A DNA stretch of 64,000 nucleotides from CAMYMQ01 sp963730305 (GCA_963730305.1 CAVSRB010000003.1:62001-126000); one strand, 5' to 3'. Counted from the stretch's first letter, positions 50,327 through 60,196 are shown. Translations and numbers: made by a program. The notes: a model not told the origin generated them from the sequence alone.

Positions 50327-52583
50327 CGAAAAGATCATCGCCGACCGTTTTCGGGCCAACTTCGCCCGCGCCGCCCTATCGGCGACGATGGTCTGTGCCG
50401 TGGCGTGGCCGGCCTCCGCCCAGGTCCAGCCGACGGCCCCGGTGGTCACGCCCGCCGTGCCGGCGTTCAACCCGAAAAGCATCCCGAACACCGACTCCAA
50501 GGCATCGGCCAACCGGCCCGTGCTGATCACTGCCGACGAGCTGCGCTACGACCGCGAGAAGCGCCACGTCATCGCGGTCGGCCACGTCGAGATCTCGCAG
50601 GGCGACCGCGTCGTCCTCGCCGACCGCGTCGTCTACGACCAGAACACCAAGATCGTCACCGCCTTCGGCAACGTCAGCATGAGCCAGCCGACCGGCGAGA
50701 CGGTGTTCGCCGACAAGGTCGTGCTCCGCGACAATCTCAAGGACGGCATCGTCGAGAACTTCCGGCTGCTGTTCCCGGACAACACCAAGATCGCCGCCAA
50801 CGGCGTCCGCCGCACCGGCGGCGTGCGCTCGGAGATGTCGAAGGTGGTGTTCTCGCCGTGCAAGGTCTGCCGCGGCAAGCCCGACAGCGCGCCGCTGTGG
50901 CAGTTGAAGGCGCGCAAGGTGATCCACCACCAGGACACCCACGAGATCGAGTATTACGACGCCTGGCTCGAAGTGTTCGGCACGCCGGTGCTGTTCATGC
51001 CCTATATCAGCCACCCCGACCCCACCGTCCGCCGCAAGAGCGGCTTCCTCGCCCCGACCTTCGGCACCGATTCGCAGCTCGGCCTGTTCACGCGCACCCC
51101 TTATTTCTGGGCGATCAGCGAGGACAAGGACCTGACGATCACGCCGATGATCACGACCAAGGAGCGTGGGGCGCTGTTCCTCGAGTACCGGCAGCGCTTC
51201 AAGAACGGCGCCGTCGTGATGAGCGGCAGCTTCACCCGCGTGAGCCGCCACAACGCCGAGGGCAACCGAATCGACGGCGACACCAACCGCGGCCACTTCT
51301 TCGCCAAGGCCCGCTGGGACATCAGCCCGCATTGGCGCGCGGGGGTGAACGGATTCTGGGCCAGCGACGACACCTATCTGCGCCGCTACAACATCTCCAG
51401 CGTCGACACGCTACGCACGACCGCCTGGGTCGAAGGCTTCCACGATCGGAACTACACCGCGGCGCGCGTCTACCACTTCCAGGGCTTCCGTACGACCGAC
51501 CACTACCGGCAAACCCCGATCGTGTTCCCGTTCATCGAGCACGAGGGTTACACCAAGCCGCACGGCGAATGGGGCCGTCTGCACTATTCGACGCAGTCGA
51601 TCTCGCTCAACCGACTCGACGGCGTGGACAGCCGTCGCCTGACGGGCCTGGTCGGCTGGCGACTGCCCTACACGCTGCCGTCGGGCATCATCGTCACCGC
51701 GACCGCCGACCTGCACGGCCAGGTCTATTGGGTCCAGGGCCTGTTCCGCACCGGCGCCGACAAATATAACGGCGTGGTCGGGCGGCTCTATCCTCAGGCC
51801 AAGGTCGACGTCCGCTATCCCTTCGTCCGCGAGTACGGCAACGTCCGCCAGGTCATCGAACCGCGCGTCGCACTGATCGCGTCGCCGACCGGTCTCAACA
51901 CCTCGAAGATCCCCAACGAGGACAGCATCGACTTCGAGTTCGACGACGCCAACCTGTTCGCCGCCAACCGTTATCCGGGACAGGACCGGATCGACGACGG
52001 CGTCCGCCTCGTCTATGGCGTGAGCACGTCCTTCTTCGGCAACCGCGGCGGCCTCACCGAGCTGTTCGTCGGCCAGAGCCTGCGGTTCACCGGGGGCAGC
52101 ACCTTCAACCAGGGAAGCGGCCTGGAAGACAATCTGTCGGACGTGGTCGGCCGCGTTCGCATCGCGCCGGCGAGCTACCTCAACCTGATTTACCGATTCC
52201 GGCTGAACGCCAAGCACTTCAAGGCGCGACGCAACGAGGTGACGTTGCACGCCGGCGTCCCGGCGCTGAACCTGTCGGTCAACTACTTGTTCTTCGCGGC
52301 GTCGCAGAACACGCCGGAATTCTCGTCGCGCGAGGAGCTCGCCTTCGCGGTGGCGTCGCGGCTCACGCGACGCTGGTCGGTATTCGGCGGCGCCCGTTGG
52401 GACCTGGCCACGAACGGCGGCATCCTCAACTGGCAGATGGGCGGCGAATTCAAGAACGAGTGCTGCGCGGTCCGCGCCACCTACGTGCGCAGCTTCACCC
52501 AGGACCGCGACGTCAAGCCGAGCAACCGCTTCCTGATCCGGATCGTGCTCAAGCACTTGGGTGAAGTGAACACCGGCGGGTAA
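50319..52583 (+). CDS. lptD: LPS-assembly outer membrane protein LptD
   Basis: 754 residues. Signal peptide near residues 15-40, an N-terminal OstA/jellyroll domain (VLITADELRYDREKRHVIAV, then GHVEISQGDRVVLADRVVYD) and a large C-terminal beta-barrel. Cysteine pairs that could form the inter-domain disulfides are present in SPCKVCRGKP and in FKNECCAVRATYVR. Inserts LPS into the outer leaflet with LptE. Complete. Confidence 0.93.
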   Translation: MADEKIIADRFRANFARAALSATMVCAVAWPASAQVQPTAPVVTPAVPAFNPKSIPNTDSKASANRPVLITADELRYDREKRHVIAVGHVEISQGDRVVLADRVVYDQNTKIVTAFGNVSMSQPTGETVFADKVVLRDNLKDGIVENFRLLFPDNTKIAANGVRRTGGVRSEMSKVVFSPCKVCRGKPDSAPLWQLKARKVIHHQDTHEIEYYDAWLEVFGTPVLFMPYISHPDPTVRRKSGFLAPTFGTDSQLGLFTRTPYFWAISEDKDLTITPMITTKERGALFLEYRQRFKNGAVVMSGSFTRVSRHNAEGNRIDGDTNRGHFFAKARWDISPHWRAGVNGFWASDDTYLRRYNISSVDTLRTTAWVEGFHDRNYTAARVYHFQGFRTTDHYRQTPIVFPFIEHEGYTKPHGEWGRLHYSTQSISLNRLDGVDSRRLTGLVGWRLPYTLPSGIIVTATADLHGQVYWVQGLFRTGADKYNGVVGRLYPQAKVDVRYPFVREYGNVRQVIEPRVALIASPTGLNTSKIPNEDSIDFEFDDANLFAANRYPGQDRIDDGVRLVYGVSTSFFGNRGGLTELFVGQSLRFTGGSTFNQGSGLEDNLSDVVGRVRIAPASYLNLIYRFRLNAKHFKARRNEVTLHAGVPALNLSVNYLFFAASQNTPEFSSREELAFAVASRLTRRWSVFGGARWDLATNGGILNWQMGGEFKNECCAVRATYVRSFTQDRDVKPSNRFLIRIVLKHLGEVNTGG

Positions 52584-52677
52584 ACATTTGGTGCGGCGTT
52601 GAATTCCGGGGGCCGCCGATCGTATATGTGCATGACGCAGGCGTTATATCCCTGCACAACCCGGGTTTTTCGAAGCG

Positions 52678-53964
52678 ATGAAATCAAGACCGATGATTGG
52701 TAGATATCTCTGCATGATCCTCTGCGCCCTGGCTCTGGCCAGCCCGGCAGCCGCACAAGGCCGCAAGGCGCCGAAGTGGACGACGACGGCCCGCATCGCC
52801 GCGGTCGTCAACAACAGCGTGATCACCGTCCACGACATGAACGAGCGGATTCAGCTGATCCTGCTGACCTCGCGCATTCCCAACACCGAGCAGACCCGCC
52901 GTCGGCTGGCGGCTCAGGTGCTTCGCACCCTGATCAACGAGAGCCTGCAGCTCCAGGAAGCGAAGCGGCTGCGCATCGGCATCTCCGACCACGAAGTCGC
53001 CACGGCGCTGGCCGACATCGAGAAGCGCAACAACATGCCCCGGGGCGGCCTGTTCCGCGCCCTGCGCGCGCGCGGCGTCGATCCCAAGACGCTGGTTGAC
53101 CAGGTGCGCGCCGGCCTGGCCTGGGGCAAGGTCATCCAGCGGGCGGTACGCCGGCAGATCCGGGTCAGCGACGGCGAGATCGACGACGCCATCGAGCAGC
53201 TCTCCAAGAACAAGAACCGGCTGCGCTACAAGCTCTCCGAAATCTTCCTGTCGGTCGACAGCCCCGAGCAGGACGCCGTGGCCCTGCGCAACGCCCAGCA
53301 GATCCTGACCCTGATCCGCCGCGGCGCCGCCTTCGGCTCCCTCGCCCGGCAGTTCTCGCAAAGCGCCACCGCGGCCAAGGGCGGCGACATGGGCGTGGTG
53401 TTCCAGGGCCAGCTCGAGCCGGAGCTCGAAAAGGCGCTCAAGCGCGTGCGCACGGGCCAGGTGATCGGCCCGATCAAGACCAATTCCGGCTACTACATCC
53501 TGCTGCTGCGCGACCGGAGCACCTTCGTCAAGGGCAACCCCGACGTGAAGGGCGTCACCATCGCCACGGCGGCGTTCCTGCCCCAGCAGAGGCCGAAGAA
53601 GAACAAGGGCCAGCTGTTCGAGGACGCCAAGAAGCTCGGTGACCGGACCAAGTCGTGCCGCGAGTTCGTCAACAAGGGCCGCAAGCTCAACGCGACCCAG
53701 ATGCGGACGATCCGCGACACGCCCCGGGCGAACCTGCCGGCGCCGATCCGCACGGCCGTGGCGAAGCTCAAGACCGGCCAGGTCACGCCCCCGATCCCGT
53801 CGGGCGGCGGCTACGCGGTCTACATGAACTGCCGGCGCGCCGGGATCGGAACGGTGTCGCGCGACGAGATCTGGCGCAGCCTGCTCCGGCAGAAGATGAG
53901 CATCCGCGCCCGCCAGTACATGCGCGACCTTCGCAGGGCGGCGTTTGTTGACATCCGGGTCTGA
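52678..53964 (+). CDS. surA: SurA-type periplasmic chaperone / peptidyl-prolyl isomerase
   Basis: 428 residues. Signal peptide (YLCMILCALALASPAAA), an N-terminal helical chaperone domain (AAVVNNSVITVHDMNERIQL, then LRTLINESLQLQEAKRLRIG) and a parvulin domain (GSLARQFSQSATAAKGGDMG, then GPIKTNSGYYILLLRDR). A second C-terminal parvulin-like part is degenerate. It escorts outer-membrane proteins such as LptD, next door. The 3' end overlaps pdxA. Confidence 0.9.
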   Translation: MKSRPMIGRYLCMILCALALASPAAAQGRKAPKWTTTARIAAVVNNSVITVHDMNERIQLILLTSRIPNTEQTRRRLAAQVLRTLINESLQLQEAKRLRIGISDHEVATALADIEKRNNMPRGGLFRALRARGVDPKTLVDQVRAGLAWGKVIQRAVRRQIRVSDGEIDDAIEQLSKNKNRLRYKLSEIFLSVDSPEQDAVALRNAQQILTLIRRGAAFGSLARQFSQSATAAKGGDMGVVFQGQLEPELEKALKRVRTGQVIGPIKTNSGYYILLLRDRSTFVKGNPDVKGVTIATAAFLPQQRPKKNKGQLFEDAKKLGDRTKSCREFVNKGRKLNATQMRTIRDTPRANLPAPIRTAVAKLKTGQVTPPIPSGGGYAVYMNCRRAGIGTVSRDEIWRSLLRQKMSIRARQYMRDLRRAAFVDIRV

Positions 53965-54982
53965 CCGCGGCGGCGCGCAACACCCAACCGATCCGGATGC
54001 ACCGATCGCGGTGACGATGGGCGAACCGGCCGGGATCGGGCCGGAGATCACCGTCCTTGCCTGGCAGCAACGCCGCAACGGCCTGCCGCCCTTCTTCGCC
54101 ATCGGCGATCCCGACGTGTTCGCCGCGGCGGCGCGGGCGGTCGGCGGTGCCTGCCCGATCCGGGTGATCGACGATCCCGCAGCCGCGCGCGACGGCGGCG
54201 ACGCTCTGCCCGTGCTGGCCGAGCCGCTGTCCGCCCCGACCGTCCCCGGACAGCCGCGCCCGGAGAACGCCGGTTCGGTGACCGGCGCGATCGAACGGGC
54301 GGTCCAGCTCGCGCTCGACGGCCGGATCGCGGCGGTCGTCACCAACCCGATCCAGAAGAAGACGCTGTACGACGCCGGTTTCGCCTATCCGGGCCACACC
54401 GAATTCCTCGCCCACCTGACCGGCGCGGCGACGCCGGTGATGATGCTGGTGGTGCCGGGCCTGCGGGTGGTCCCGGTCACCGTCCACCTATCGCTGCGCG
54501 ACGCCGTCGCGGCACTGACCGCGGAGACGATCGTCGCCGCCGGCCGGATCACCGCCGACGCCCTGCGCGGCGATTTCGGCATCGCCCGACCCCGCCTCGC
54601 GGTGGCCGGGCTCAATCCCCATGCCGGCGAGCAGGGCGAGATGGGCGACGAGGAAGCGGCGGTGATCGAGCCCGCCATCGCCACCCTGCGCCACGACGGT
54701 ATCGACGTGACCGGCCCGCTGCCGCCCGACACCATGTTCCACGCGGCGGCGCGACGGGGCTACGACGCAGCGCTGTGCATGTATCACGACCAGGCGCTGA
54801 TCCCGCTGAAGACGATCGACTTCGACCACGGCGTCAACGTGACCCTGGGCCTGCCGATCGTGCGGACCTCGCCCGACCACGGCACCGCGCTCGACAAGGC
54901 CGGCACCGGGACGGCCAGCCCCGACAGCCTGATCGCCGCGCTGCAGCTCGCGGCCGAGATCGCGGCGCACCGCGGTGCCTGA
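53945..54982 (+). CDS. pdxA: 4-hydroxythreonine-4-phosphate dehydrogenase
   Basis: 345 residues. Pyridoxal-phosphate synthesis (DXP-dependent route). Motifs: IAVTMGEPAGIGPEITVLAW, the metal site HTEFLAHLTGAATPVMML, and MYHDQALIPLKTIDFDHGVN. The start must precede the MGEPAG motif; the TTG at 53945 (or 53948), inside the surA 3' end, is the best available. Overlaps ksgA by 8 bp. Confidence 0.93.
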   Translation: MLTSGSDRGGAQHPTDPDAPIAVTMGEPAGIGPEITVLAWQQRRNGLPPFFAIGDPDVFAAAARAVGGACPIRVIDDPAAARDGGDALPVLAEPLSAPTVPGQPRPENAGSVTGAIERAVQLALDGRIAAVVTNPIQKKTLYDAGFAYPGHTEFLAHLTGAATPVMMLVVPGLRVVPVTVHLSLRDAVAALTAETIVAAGRITADALRGDFGIARPRLAVAGLNPHAGEQGEMGDEEAAVIEPAIATLRHDGIDVTGPLPPDTMFHAAARRGYDAALCMYHDQALIPLKTIDFDHGVNVTLGLPIVRTSPDHGTALDKAGTGTASPDSLIAALQLAAEIAAHRGA

Positions 54983-55896
54983 GCGGAGGCCCGACCCGGC
55001 GTCCAATTTGGCGTCCGACCCGGCAGCCGACTTGGCGCCCGACTTGGCGCGCCGACCTGTCGGCGCTGCCGCCGCTGCGCGCGGTGATCGCGCAGCACGG
55101 CCTGCGCGCCCGGCACAAGCTGGGCCAGCACTTCCTGCTCGACGCCAACCTGACCGCCAAGATCGCGCGCGCCGCCGGCGACCTGCGCAGCGGCACGACG
55201 ATCGAGGTCGGCCCCGGCCCCGGCGGCCTGACCCGGTCCCTGCTCGCCGCCGGCGCGACGGTCCTGGCCGTCGAGCTCGACCCGCGCGCGCTGCCGGCGC
55301 TGGCCGACCTCGCCGCCGCGGCGCCGGGGCGGCTGCACGTGGTCGAGGGCGACGCGCTCGACCTCGACCTGCTGGCCGCGTGCGCCGAGCGTGGCCTCGA
55401 CGCGCCGCTGCGGGTCGTCGCCAACCTGCCCTACAACGTCGGCACCGCCCTGCTGATCCGCTGGCTCGGCCAGGTCGACCGCTTCGAATCCTTCACGCTG
55501 ATGTTCCAGAAGGAGGTCGCCGACCGGCTGACCGCCCGGCCGAACACCAAGGCCTACAGCCGGCTCACCGTGCTGACCCAGTGGCTGTGCGAGGTCGAGC
55601 GGCTGTTCAACCTGCCCGCGGCGGCCTTCACCCCGCCGCCCAAGGTGGTGTCGACCGTGATCCGGCTGGTGCCGCGCGCGGAACCGCTCGCGCCCGCCGA
55701 CCGCGCCTGCCTGGAGCGGATCACGGCCGCGGCCTTCGGCCAGCGCCGCAAGATGCTGCGCCAGAGCCTGAAGTCCGTGGCGAAGGATACCGAAGCCTTG
55801 ATCGCGGGCGCCGGGATCGACCCGACGGCGCGGGCCGAGCAGCTCGACGTCGAGCAGTTCTGCGCCCTGGCCAGGGCACTCCAGGTCCGGGGCTGA
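54975..55896 (+). CDS. ksgA: 16S rRNA dimethyladenosine transferase, one one-base insertion
   Basis: About 306 residues. Dimethylates two adjacent adenines in helix 45 of 16S rRNA. SAM-binding HKLGQHFLLDANLTAKIARA, then TIEVGPGPGGLTRSLLAAGA, catalytic VVANLPYNVGTALLIRW. The GTG at 54975 starts a Pro/Asp/Ala-rich N-terminus of tetrapeptide repeats; one extra base near 55053 (GCG-c-GCC) separates it from the conserved body. Convergent with gmk with no gap. Confidence 0.93.
55000..55060. repeat. 12-bp imperfect tandem repeat at the ksgA 5' end
   Basis: About five copies of a 12-bp unit like GCGCCCGACTTG, encoding A-x-(D/N)-(L/P) tetrapeptides (ASNL, ASDP, AADL, APDL). The last copy carries the extra base that breaks the ksgA frame. 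Probably slippage; a spacer before the methyltransferase fold tolerates it. Confidence 0.65.
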
Positions 55897-56550
55897 CTAC
55901 GCGTCGGGCGCCTTGCGGAGGTCCCTGACGAACTGGTTGAGACCGATCAGGCGGTGGCGGCGCAGCCGCTCGGCGGCCAGGATCGCCTGGGTCTGTCGGA
56001 CGCTCTCGGCCAGATCGCGGTTGACGATGATGTAGTCGTACTCGGCCCAGTGGCTCATCTCGTCGGCGGCCTTGGCCATCCGCGACCGGACCGTTTCCTC
56101 GCTGTCCTGCGCCCGCGCCCGCAGCCGCCGCTCCAGCTCCGGCGTCGACGGCGGCAGCACGAACACGGTCACCAGGTCGTCCTCCGCCGCTTCACGCAGC
56201 TGCTGGGTGCCCTGCCAGTCGATGTCGAACAGCACGTCGCGGCCTTCCGCCAGCAAGCGTTCGACGTCGGCGCGCGGCGTGCCGTAATGGTGATCGAACA
56301 CCTTGGCGTGCTCGAGCAGCGCGTCCTCGGCGACCATGGCCTTGTAGCGGTCGTGCGAGATGAAATGATAGTCGACCCCGTCGCGCTCGCCGGGCCGCGG
56401 CGACCGGGTGGTCACCGACACCGACATCGACAGGTTGCCGTCGGTGTCGAGCAACGTCCGCGAGATCGTGGTCTTGCCCGCGCCCGACGGCGACGACAGG
56501 ACCAGCATCAGCCCGCGCCGGGCGATCGTGGCCGGGGCCCCGCTATTCAA
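55897..56550 (-). CDS. gmk: Guanylate kinase
   Basis: 217 residues. Converts GMP to GDP. P-loop SSPSGAGKTTISR, GMP-binding SVSVTTRSPRPGERDGVDYH, and the lid region RRLRARAQDSEETVRSRM. The TTG at 56550 overlaps the yicC stop and gives the usual ~14 residues before the P-loop strand; ATG at 56508 is the alternative. Operon with yicC. Confidence 0.95.
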   Translation of the reverse strand: MNSGAPATIARRGLMLVLSSPSGAGKTTISRTLLDTDGNLSMSVSVTTRSPRPGERDGVDYHFISHDRYKAMVAEDALLEHAKVFDHHYGTPRADVERLLAEGRDVLFDIDWQGTQQLREAAEDDLVTVFVLPPSTPELERRLRARAQDSEETVRSRMAKAADEMSHWAEYDYIIVNRDLAESVRQTQAILAAERLRRHRLIGLNQFVRDLRKAPDA

Positions 56551-57430
56551 TGTTCTGGACCTGCTCGCGGAGCTGCTCGACCGCGGCCTTGAGTTCCAGG
56601 CCGATCCGCGTCAGCGCGATGTCGGCGGCCTTGGAGCAGACGGTATTGGCCTCGCGGTTGAACTCCTGGCACAGGAAATCGAGCCGGCGGCCGATCGCCC
56701 CGCCCTCCTCCAGCAGCCCGGTCGCGGTCTCGACATGGGCGCCGAGCCGGTCCAGCTCCTCGCGCACGTCGGCCTTGGACGCCAGCAGCGCCGCCTCCTG
56801 GGCCAGCCGCTCCTCGGGCAGGGCCGGCTGTGCGTCGAGCAACTCGGCGACCTGCTTGGCCAGCCGCGCGCGCAGCGCCTCGGGCTGGTTCGCCGCGCTG
56901 GCGCGCGCCTCGTCCGCCAGCTCGGCGATGCGGCCGATATGGCCGGCGAGAATCTCGTGCAACTGCACGCCCTCGCCGTCGCGCGTGCGGCACAGCCCGT
57001 CGAGCGCCTCGGTGAAGCTCTCCCGTATCGCGGCGTCGCGCGCCGCCATCTCCTCTTCGGATTCCTCCGGCTCGACCAGCTCGACCACGCCGCGCACACT
57101 CAGCAGGGCGTCGAGCCGCGGCGCCGCGGCGTCGACCCGGCCGCGATAGCGCTCCCACAGGCCGAGCACCTGCTCCAAGGCCTCGTCGTTGATCGCGATG
57201 TGGGTGCCGCCCTTGCCCCGCTCGGTCTGCAGGTTGACCGACACCGCACCCCGCTTGAGCCGCGCCCCGATCGCCTCGCGCACGCCGGCCTCGAGCGCAT
57301 CCATGCCGGACGGCAGGCGGCAGCGGATGTCGAGCCCGCGGCTGTTGACGCTGCGGATTTCCCAGACCCAGCCATAGTCGCCGTGACGCCCTTCGGCGCG
57401 GGCAAAGCCGGTCATGCTGGAAATGCTCAA
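56543..57430 (-). CDS. yicC: YicC-family endoribonuclease
   Basis: 295 residues. N-terminal SMTGFARAEGRHGDYGWVWE, central ESFTEALDGLCRTRDGEGVQ, and C-terminal GRRLDFLCQEFNREANTVCS. YicC proteins are endoribonucleases involved in RNA turnover. The start is TTG at 57430 with GGAG seven bases upstream, giving the usual four residues before SMTGFAR. A TATAGG lies just upstream of that. The gene overlaps gmk by 8 bp, a conserved pair. Confidence 0.9.
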   Translation of the reverse strand: MSISSMTGFARAEGRHGDYGWVWEIRSVNSRGLDIRCRLPSGMDALEAGVREAIGARLKRGAVSVNLQTERGKGGTHIAINDEALEQVLGLWERYRGRVDAAAPRLDALLSVRGVVELVEPEESEEEMAARDAAIRESFTEALDGLCRTRDGEGVQLHEILAGHIGRIAELADEARASAANQPEALRARLAKQVAELLDAQPALPEERLAQEAALLASKADVREELDRLGAHVETATGLLEEGGAIGRRLDFLCQEFNREANTVCSKAADIALTRIGLELKAAVEQLREQVQNIE

Positions 57431-57538
57431 TCCGAGGCTCCTATAGTGGGGGGTGAGGTTTCGACGGCGGGTGGCCGGACTATACTCAGCCGCCGACGAA
57501 GCAACAAGAAACCGACGTAACGACGGTCGCTGGCAGAC

Positions 57539-58318
57539 GTGCGGGAACCACGCTCCATCCTCATCACCGGCGCGTCGAGCGGGCTCGGCGAAGCGCTGGC
57601 GCTGGGCTATGCCCGGCCGGGCGCCCTGCTCGCCCTGACCGGCCGCGACCGCGACCGGCTCGACGCGGTCGCCGACGCGTGCCGGCGGGCCGGCGCCGAC
57701 GTGCTCGCGGAAACCGTCGACGCGGCCGACGAAGGCGCCATGAGGGCCTTCATCGAGGCCGCGCACGCGGCGCGGCCGCTCGACCTGGTCATCGCCAACG
57801 CCGGGATCTCCGCCGGTACGGGCCGCGGCGGCGAGTCCCAGGCGCAGGCGCAGCGGATCTTCGCGGTCAACGTCGACGGCGTCGTCAACACGATCGCCCC
57901 GGCCGTCGCGCTGATGCGGGACAAGCCCGCGGACGGGCGTGCGTCCCGCGGACAGGTGGCGATCATGTCGTCGCTGGCCGCCTTCCGCGGCTTTCCGGGC
58001 GCGCCGGCCTACTGCGCGAGCAAGGCGGCGGTGCGGATCTGGGGCGAGGCGCTGCGTGGCGAGCTCCACGCCGCGGGGATCGAGGCCTCGGTCATCTGCC
58101 CCGGCTACGTCCGCACCCGGATGACGGCGGACAACCGCTTCCGCATGCCGTTCCTGATGGATGCGGACCGGGCCGCCGGCATCATCCGCCGGGGCCTGGC
58201 GCGCAATCGGGGGCGCATCGTCTTCCCACTGCGGCTATACTTGCTGGTGCGGCTGCTGCTGGCGCTGCCGATGCCGCTGACCGACCGGATGTTGCGTCAA
58301 ATGCCAAAGAAAGATTGA
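57539..58318 (+). CDS. Short-chain dehydrogenase/reductase
   Basis: 259 residues. Classical SDR: cofactor-binding ILITGASSGLGEALALGYAR, VIANAGISAGTGRG, catalytic Ser in VAIMSSLAAFRGFPGAPAY and YCASKAA (Tyr and Lys). The C-terminus ends in a hydrophobic helix (RLYLLVRLLLALPMPL), suggesting membrane association. Substrate unknown. GTG start at 57539. It lies upstream of the DedA/ATP-grasp gene on the same strand, 186 bp away, so the link between the two is only possible. Confidence 0.88.
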   Translation: MREPRSILITGASSGLGEALALGYARPGALLALTGRDRDRLDAVADACRRAGADVLAETVDAADEGAMRAFIEAAHAARPLDLVIANAGISAGTGRGGESQAQAQRIFAVNVDGVVNTIAPAVALMRDKPADGRASRGQVAIMSSLAAFRGFPGAPAYCASKAAVRIWGEALRGELHAAGIEASVICPGYVRTRMTADNRFRMPFLMDADRAAGIIRRGLARNRGRIVFPLRLYLLVRLLLALPMPLTDRMLRQMPKKD

Positions 58319-58504
58319 TGTTCGAGAGCCCGGTGCAGAGACGTCCATGCAAATCCCACGGTGTTGCTTCCCGGAAAATAGTCATAGACGTGGCAGGCGA
58401 ATTTTATAAGGATGCGCGCACCACTACACAGAATTATGAACCGGCTCGTAGTCACTGTGCACTGCCGAGCCGTTCGGTGACCGACAGCTGCCGGCGGGAG
58501 GAGC

Positions 58505-60196
58505 ATGGCTATCAATTCCATACTTGACAGTCTTTGGCAGTCGATCTCCCTGTTCGCCGGCACGTTCATCCAGGAGGATGCGGCAATTCTGGCCGGCGCC
58601 TATCTGGTGGTCGTCAAGAAGTTCCCCGCCGCTGTCGCCTACACGTCGCTGCTGAGCGGCGTCGTGGTTGGTGATTTCGTCATCTACGGCATCGGCCGCC
58701 TCGCCCGCCGTTGGGACAAGCTGCGCTGGATCACCGCGCGCATCAACGCGAGCGCCGCCCACAAGTGGCTCGACCGCCGGCTGTTCATCGCGGTCGGGGT
58801 GTCGCGCGTGCTGCCGACGCTGACCTTCCCCACCTTCGCGGCCTGCGGGTGGCTGGGCATCCCGTTCAAACGTTTCGCCGCCGCCGCGGTGATGTCGGCG
58901 GTGATCTACGTCTCCACGACCTTCACCCTGCTGATGATCTACGGCCGGTCGCTGCCGCCCTGGGCCACCACCTACGGCTGGGTCGGGCTCGGCGGGGTCG
59001 TGCTCTTGGTCTGGATCGTCCGCCGCGCCGTCTCGCGGCGCCAGCAGCGCATCGTGCTATCGCGCGAGCCCAACGTCGAGCGCCGGCCCTCGGGCCACCT
59101 CGCCGTCCACAAGGGCATGCCGCCGCTCGACCCCAGCAAGGTACGGGTCGCCTTCTCCGAACGCATCCCGCCGGTCATCTACTACATCCCGCTGCTGATC
59201 CAGTGGCTACTGCTCAGCCTGCGCTACCGGAGCCTGACCGTGCCGACGGTGGCCAACCCGCGGATCGAGGCCGGCGGCCTGATCGGCGAATCCAAGTCGG
59301 AATGCATGTCGATGCCGGCCGCCGTGGCCGAGCGCTGGCTGGCCCGGACGACCGCGATCGACGCGCGCGGGCCGGGCGACCTCGACCATGACCTGCGCCA
59401 GGCCCGTATGGCGCTGGCCAATGCCTCGCTGGACTACCCGATCATCGCCAAGCCCGACATCGGCTGGCGCGGCTTCGGAGTCCGCCGCATCGAGGACGAG
59501 AGCCAGCTCCGCGACTATTTGTCGGGCTTCCCCGAGGGCCAGCGGGTCATCCTGCAGGAATACGTGCCCTGGCACGGCGAAGCCGGCGTGTTCTACGTCC
59601 GCCGCCCGGGCCGGGAGAACGGCGAGATCTTCTCGCTGACCCTGCGCTACTTCCCGTTCGTCGTCGGCGACGGCGTCTCGGACCTGCGCACCCTGATGCT
59701 GGCCAACTCGCGAACCCGGTGGAAGAAGTCGCTGCTGTTCGACATTCACCGCGACCGGCTGGACACGGTGCCGCGCGACGGCGAGGCCGTCCGGCTCGCC
59801 ATCGTCGGCAGCAACCGCGTCGGCGGCCTCTACATCAACGGCAACAACCTGGTCACGCCGGCGCTGACCCAGCGCATCGACGAAATCACCAAGTCGATGC
59901 CGGAATTCCATTTCGGCCGGTTCGACCTGCGCTTCGAGTCGATCGAGGCGTTCCAGCAAGGCGAGAACTTCTCGATCATCGAGATCAACGGCGCCGGGGC
60001 CGAGGCGGTGCACATCTGGGACCCCGATTTCCCGCTGCGCGACGCCTATCGTGTGCTGTTCGCCCAGCAGTCGCTGATGTTCGCGATCGGCGCCGCCAAC
60101 CGGCGCCGCGGGTTCAAGCCTCTGGGGGCGATGGACCTGATCCGCTACCAGCAGCGCCAGCAGAAGCTGCTGCCGATCTATCCGGCGTCGGGCTAG
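58505..60196 (+). CDS. DedA/VTT-family membrane domain fused to an ATP-grasp domain
   Basis: 563 residues. Residues 1-~180 are a DedA-like membrane domain: a re-entrant N-terminus (SLFAGTFIQEDAAILAGAYL), VVVGDFVIYGIGRLARRWDK, SRVLPTLTFPTFAACGWLGI and helices to ~175. After a basic linker (~180-285), an ATP-grasp fold spans ~295-540. It contains ATP lysine K316 in YPIIAKPDIGWRGFGVRRI, the hinge VILQEYVPWHGEAGVFYV and Mg ligands E493 and N495 in SIIEINGAGAEAVHIW. ATP-grasp enzymes join carboxylates to amines or similar. DedA proteins are linked to lipid-carrier flipping and envelope homeostasis. A membrane-tethered ligase acting on an envelope or lipid substrate is inference. ATG at 58505 has GGAGGAG upstream. 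Confidence 0.85.
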   Translation: MAINSILDSLWQSISLFAGTFIQEDAAILAGAYLVVVKKFPAAVAYTSLLSGVVVGDFVIYGIGRLARRWDKLRWITARINASAAHKWLDRRLFIAVGVSRVLPTLTFPTFAACGWLGIPFKRFAAAAVMSAVIYVSTTFTLLMIYGRSLPPWATTYGWVGLGGVVLLVWIVRRAVSRRQQRIVLSREPNVERRPSGHLAVHKGMPPLDPSKVRVAFSERIPPVIYYIPLLIQWLLLSLRYRSLTVPTVANPRIEAGGLIGESKSECMSMPAAVAERWLARTTAIDARGPGDLDHDLRQARMALANASLDYPIIAKPDIGWRGFGVRRIEDESQLRDYLSGFPEGQRVILQEYVPWHGEAGVFYVRRPGRENGEIFSLTLRYFPFVVGDGVSDLRTLMLANSRTRWKKSLLFDIHRDRLDTVPRDGEAVRLAIVGSNRVGGLYINGNNLVTPALTQRIDEITKSMPEFHFGRFDLRFESIEAFQQGENFSIIEINGAGAEAVHIWDPDFPLRDAYRVLFAQQSLMFAIGAANRRRGFKPLGAMDLIRYQQRQQKLLPIYPASG

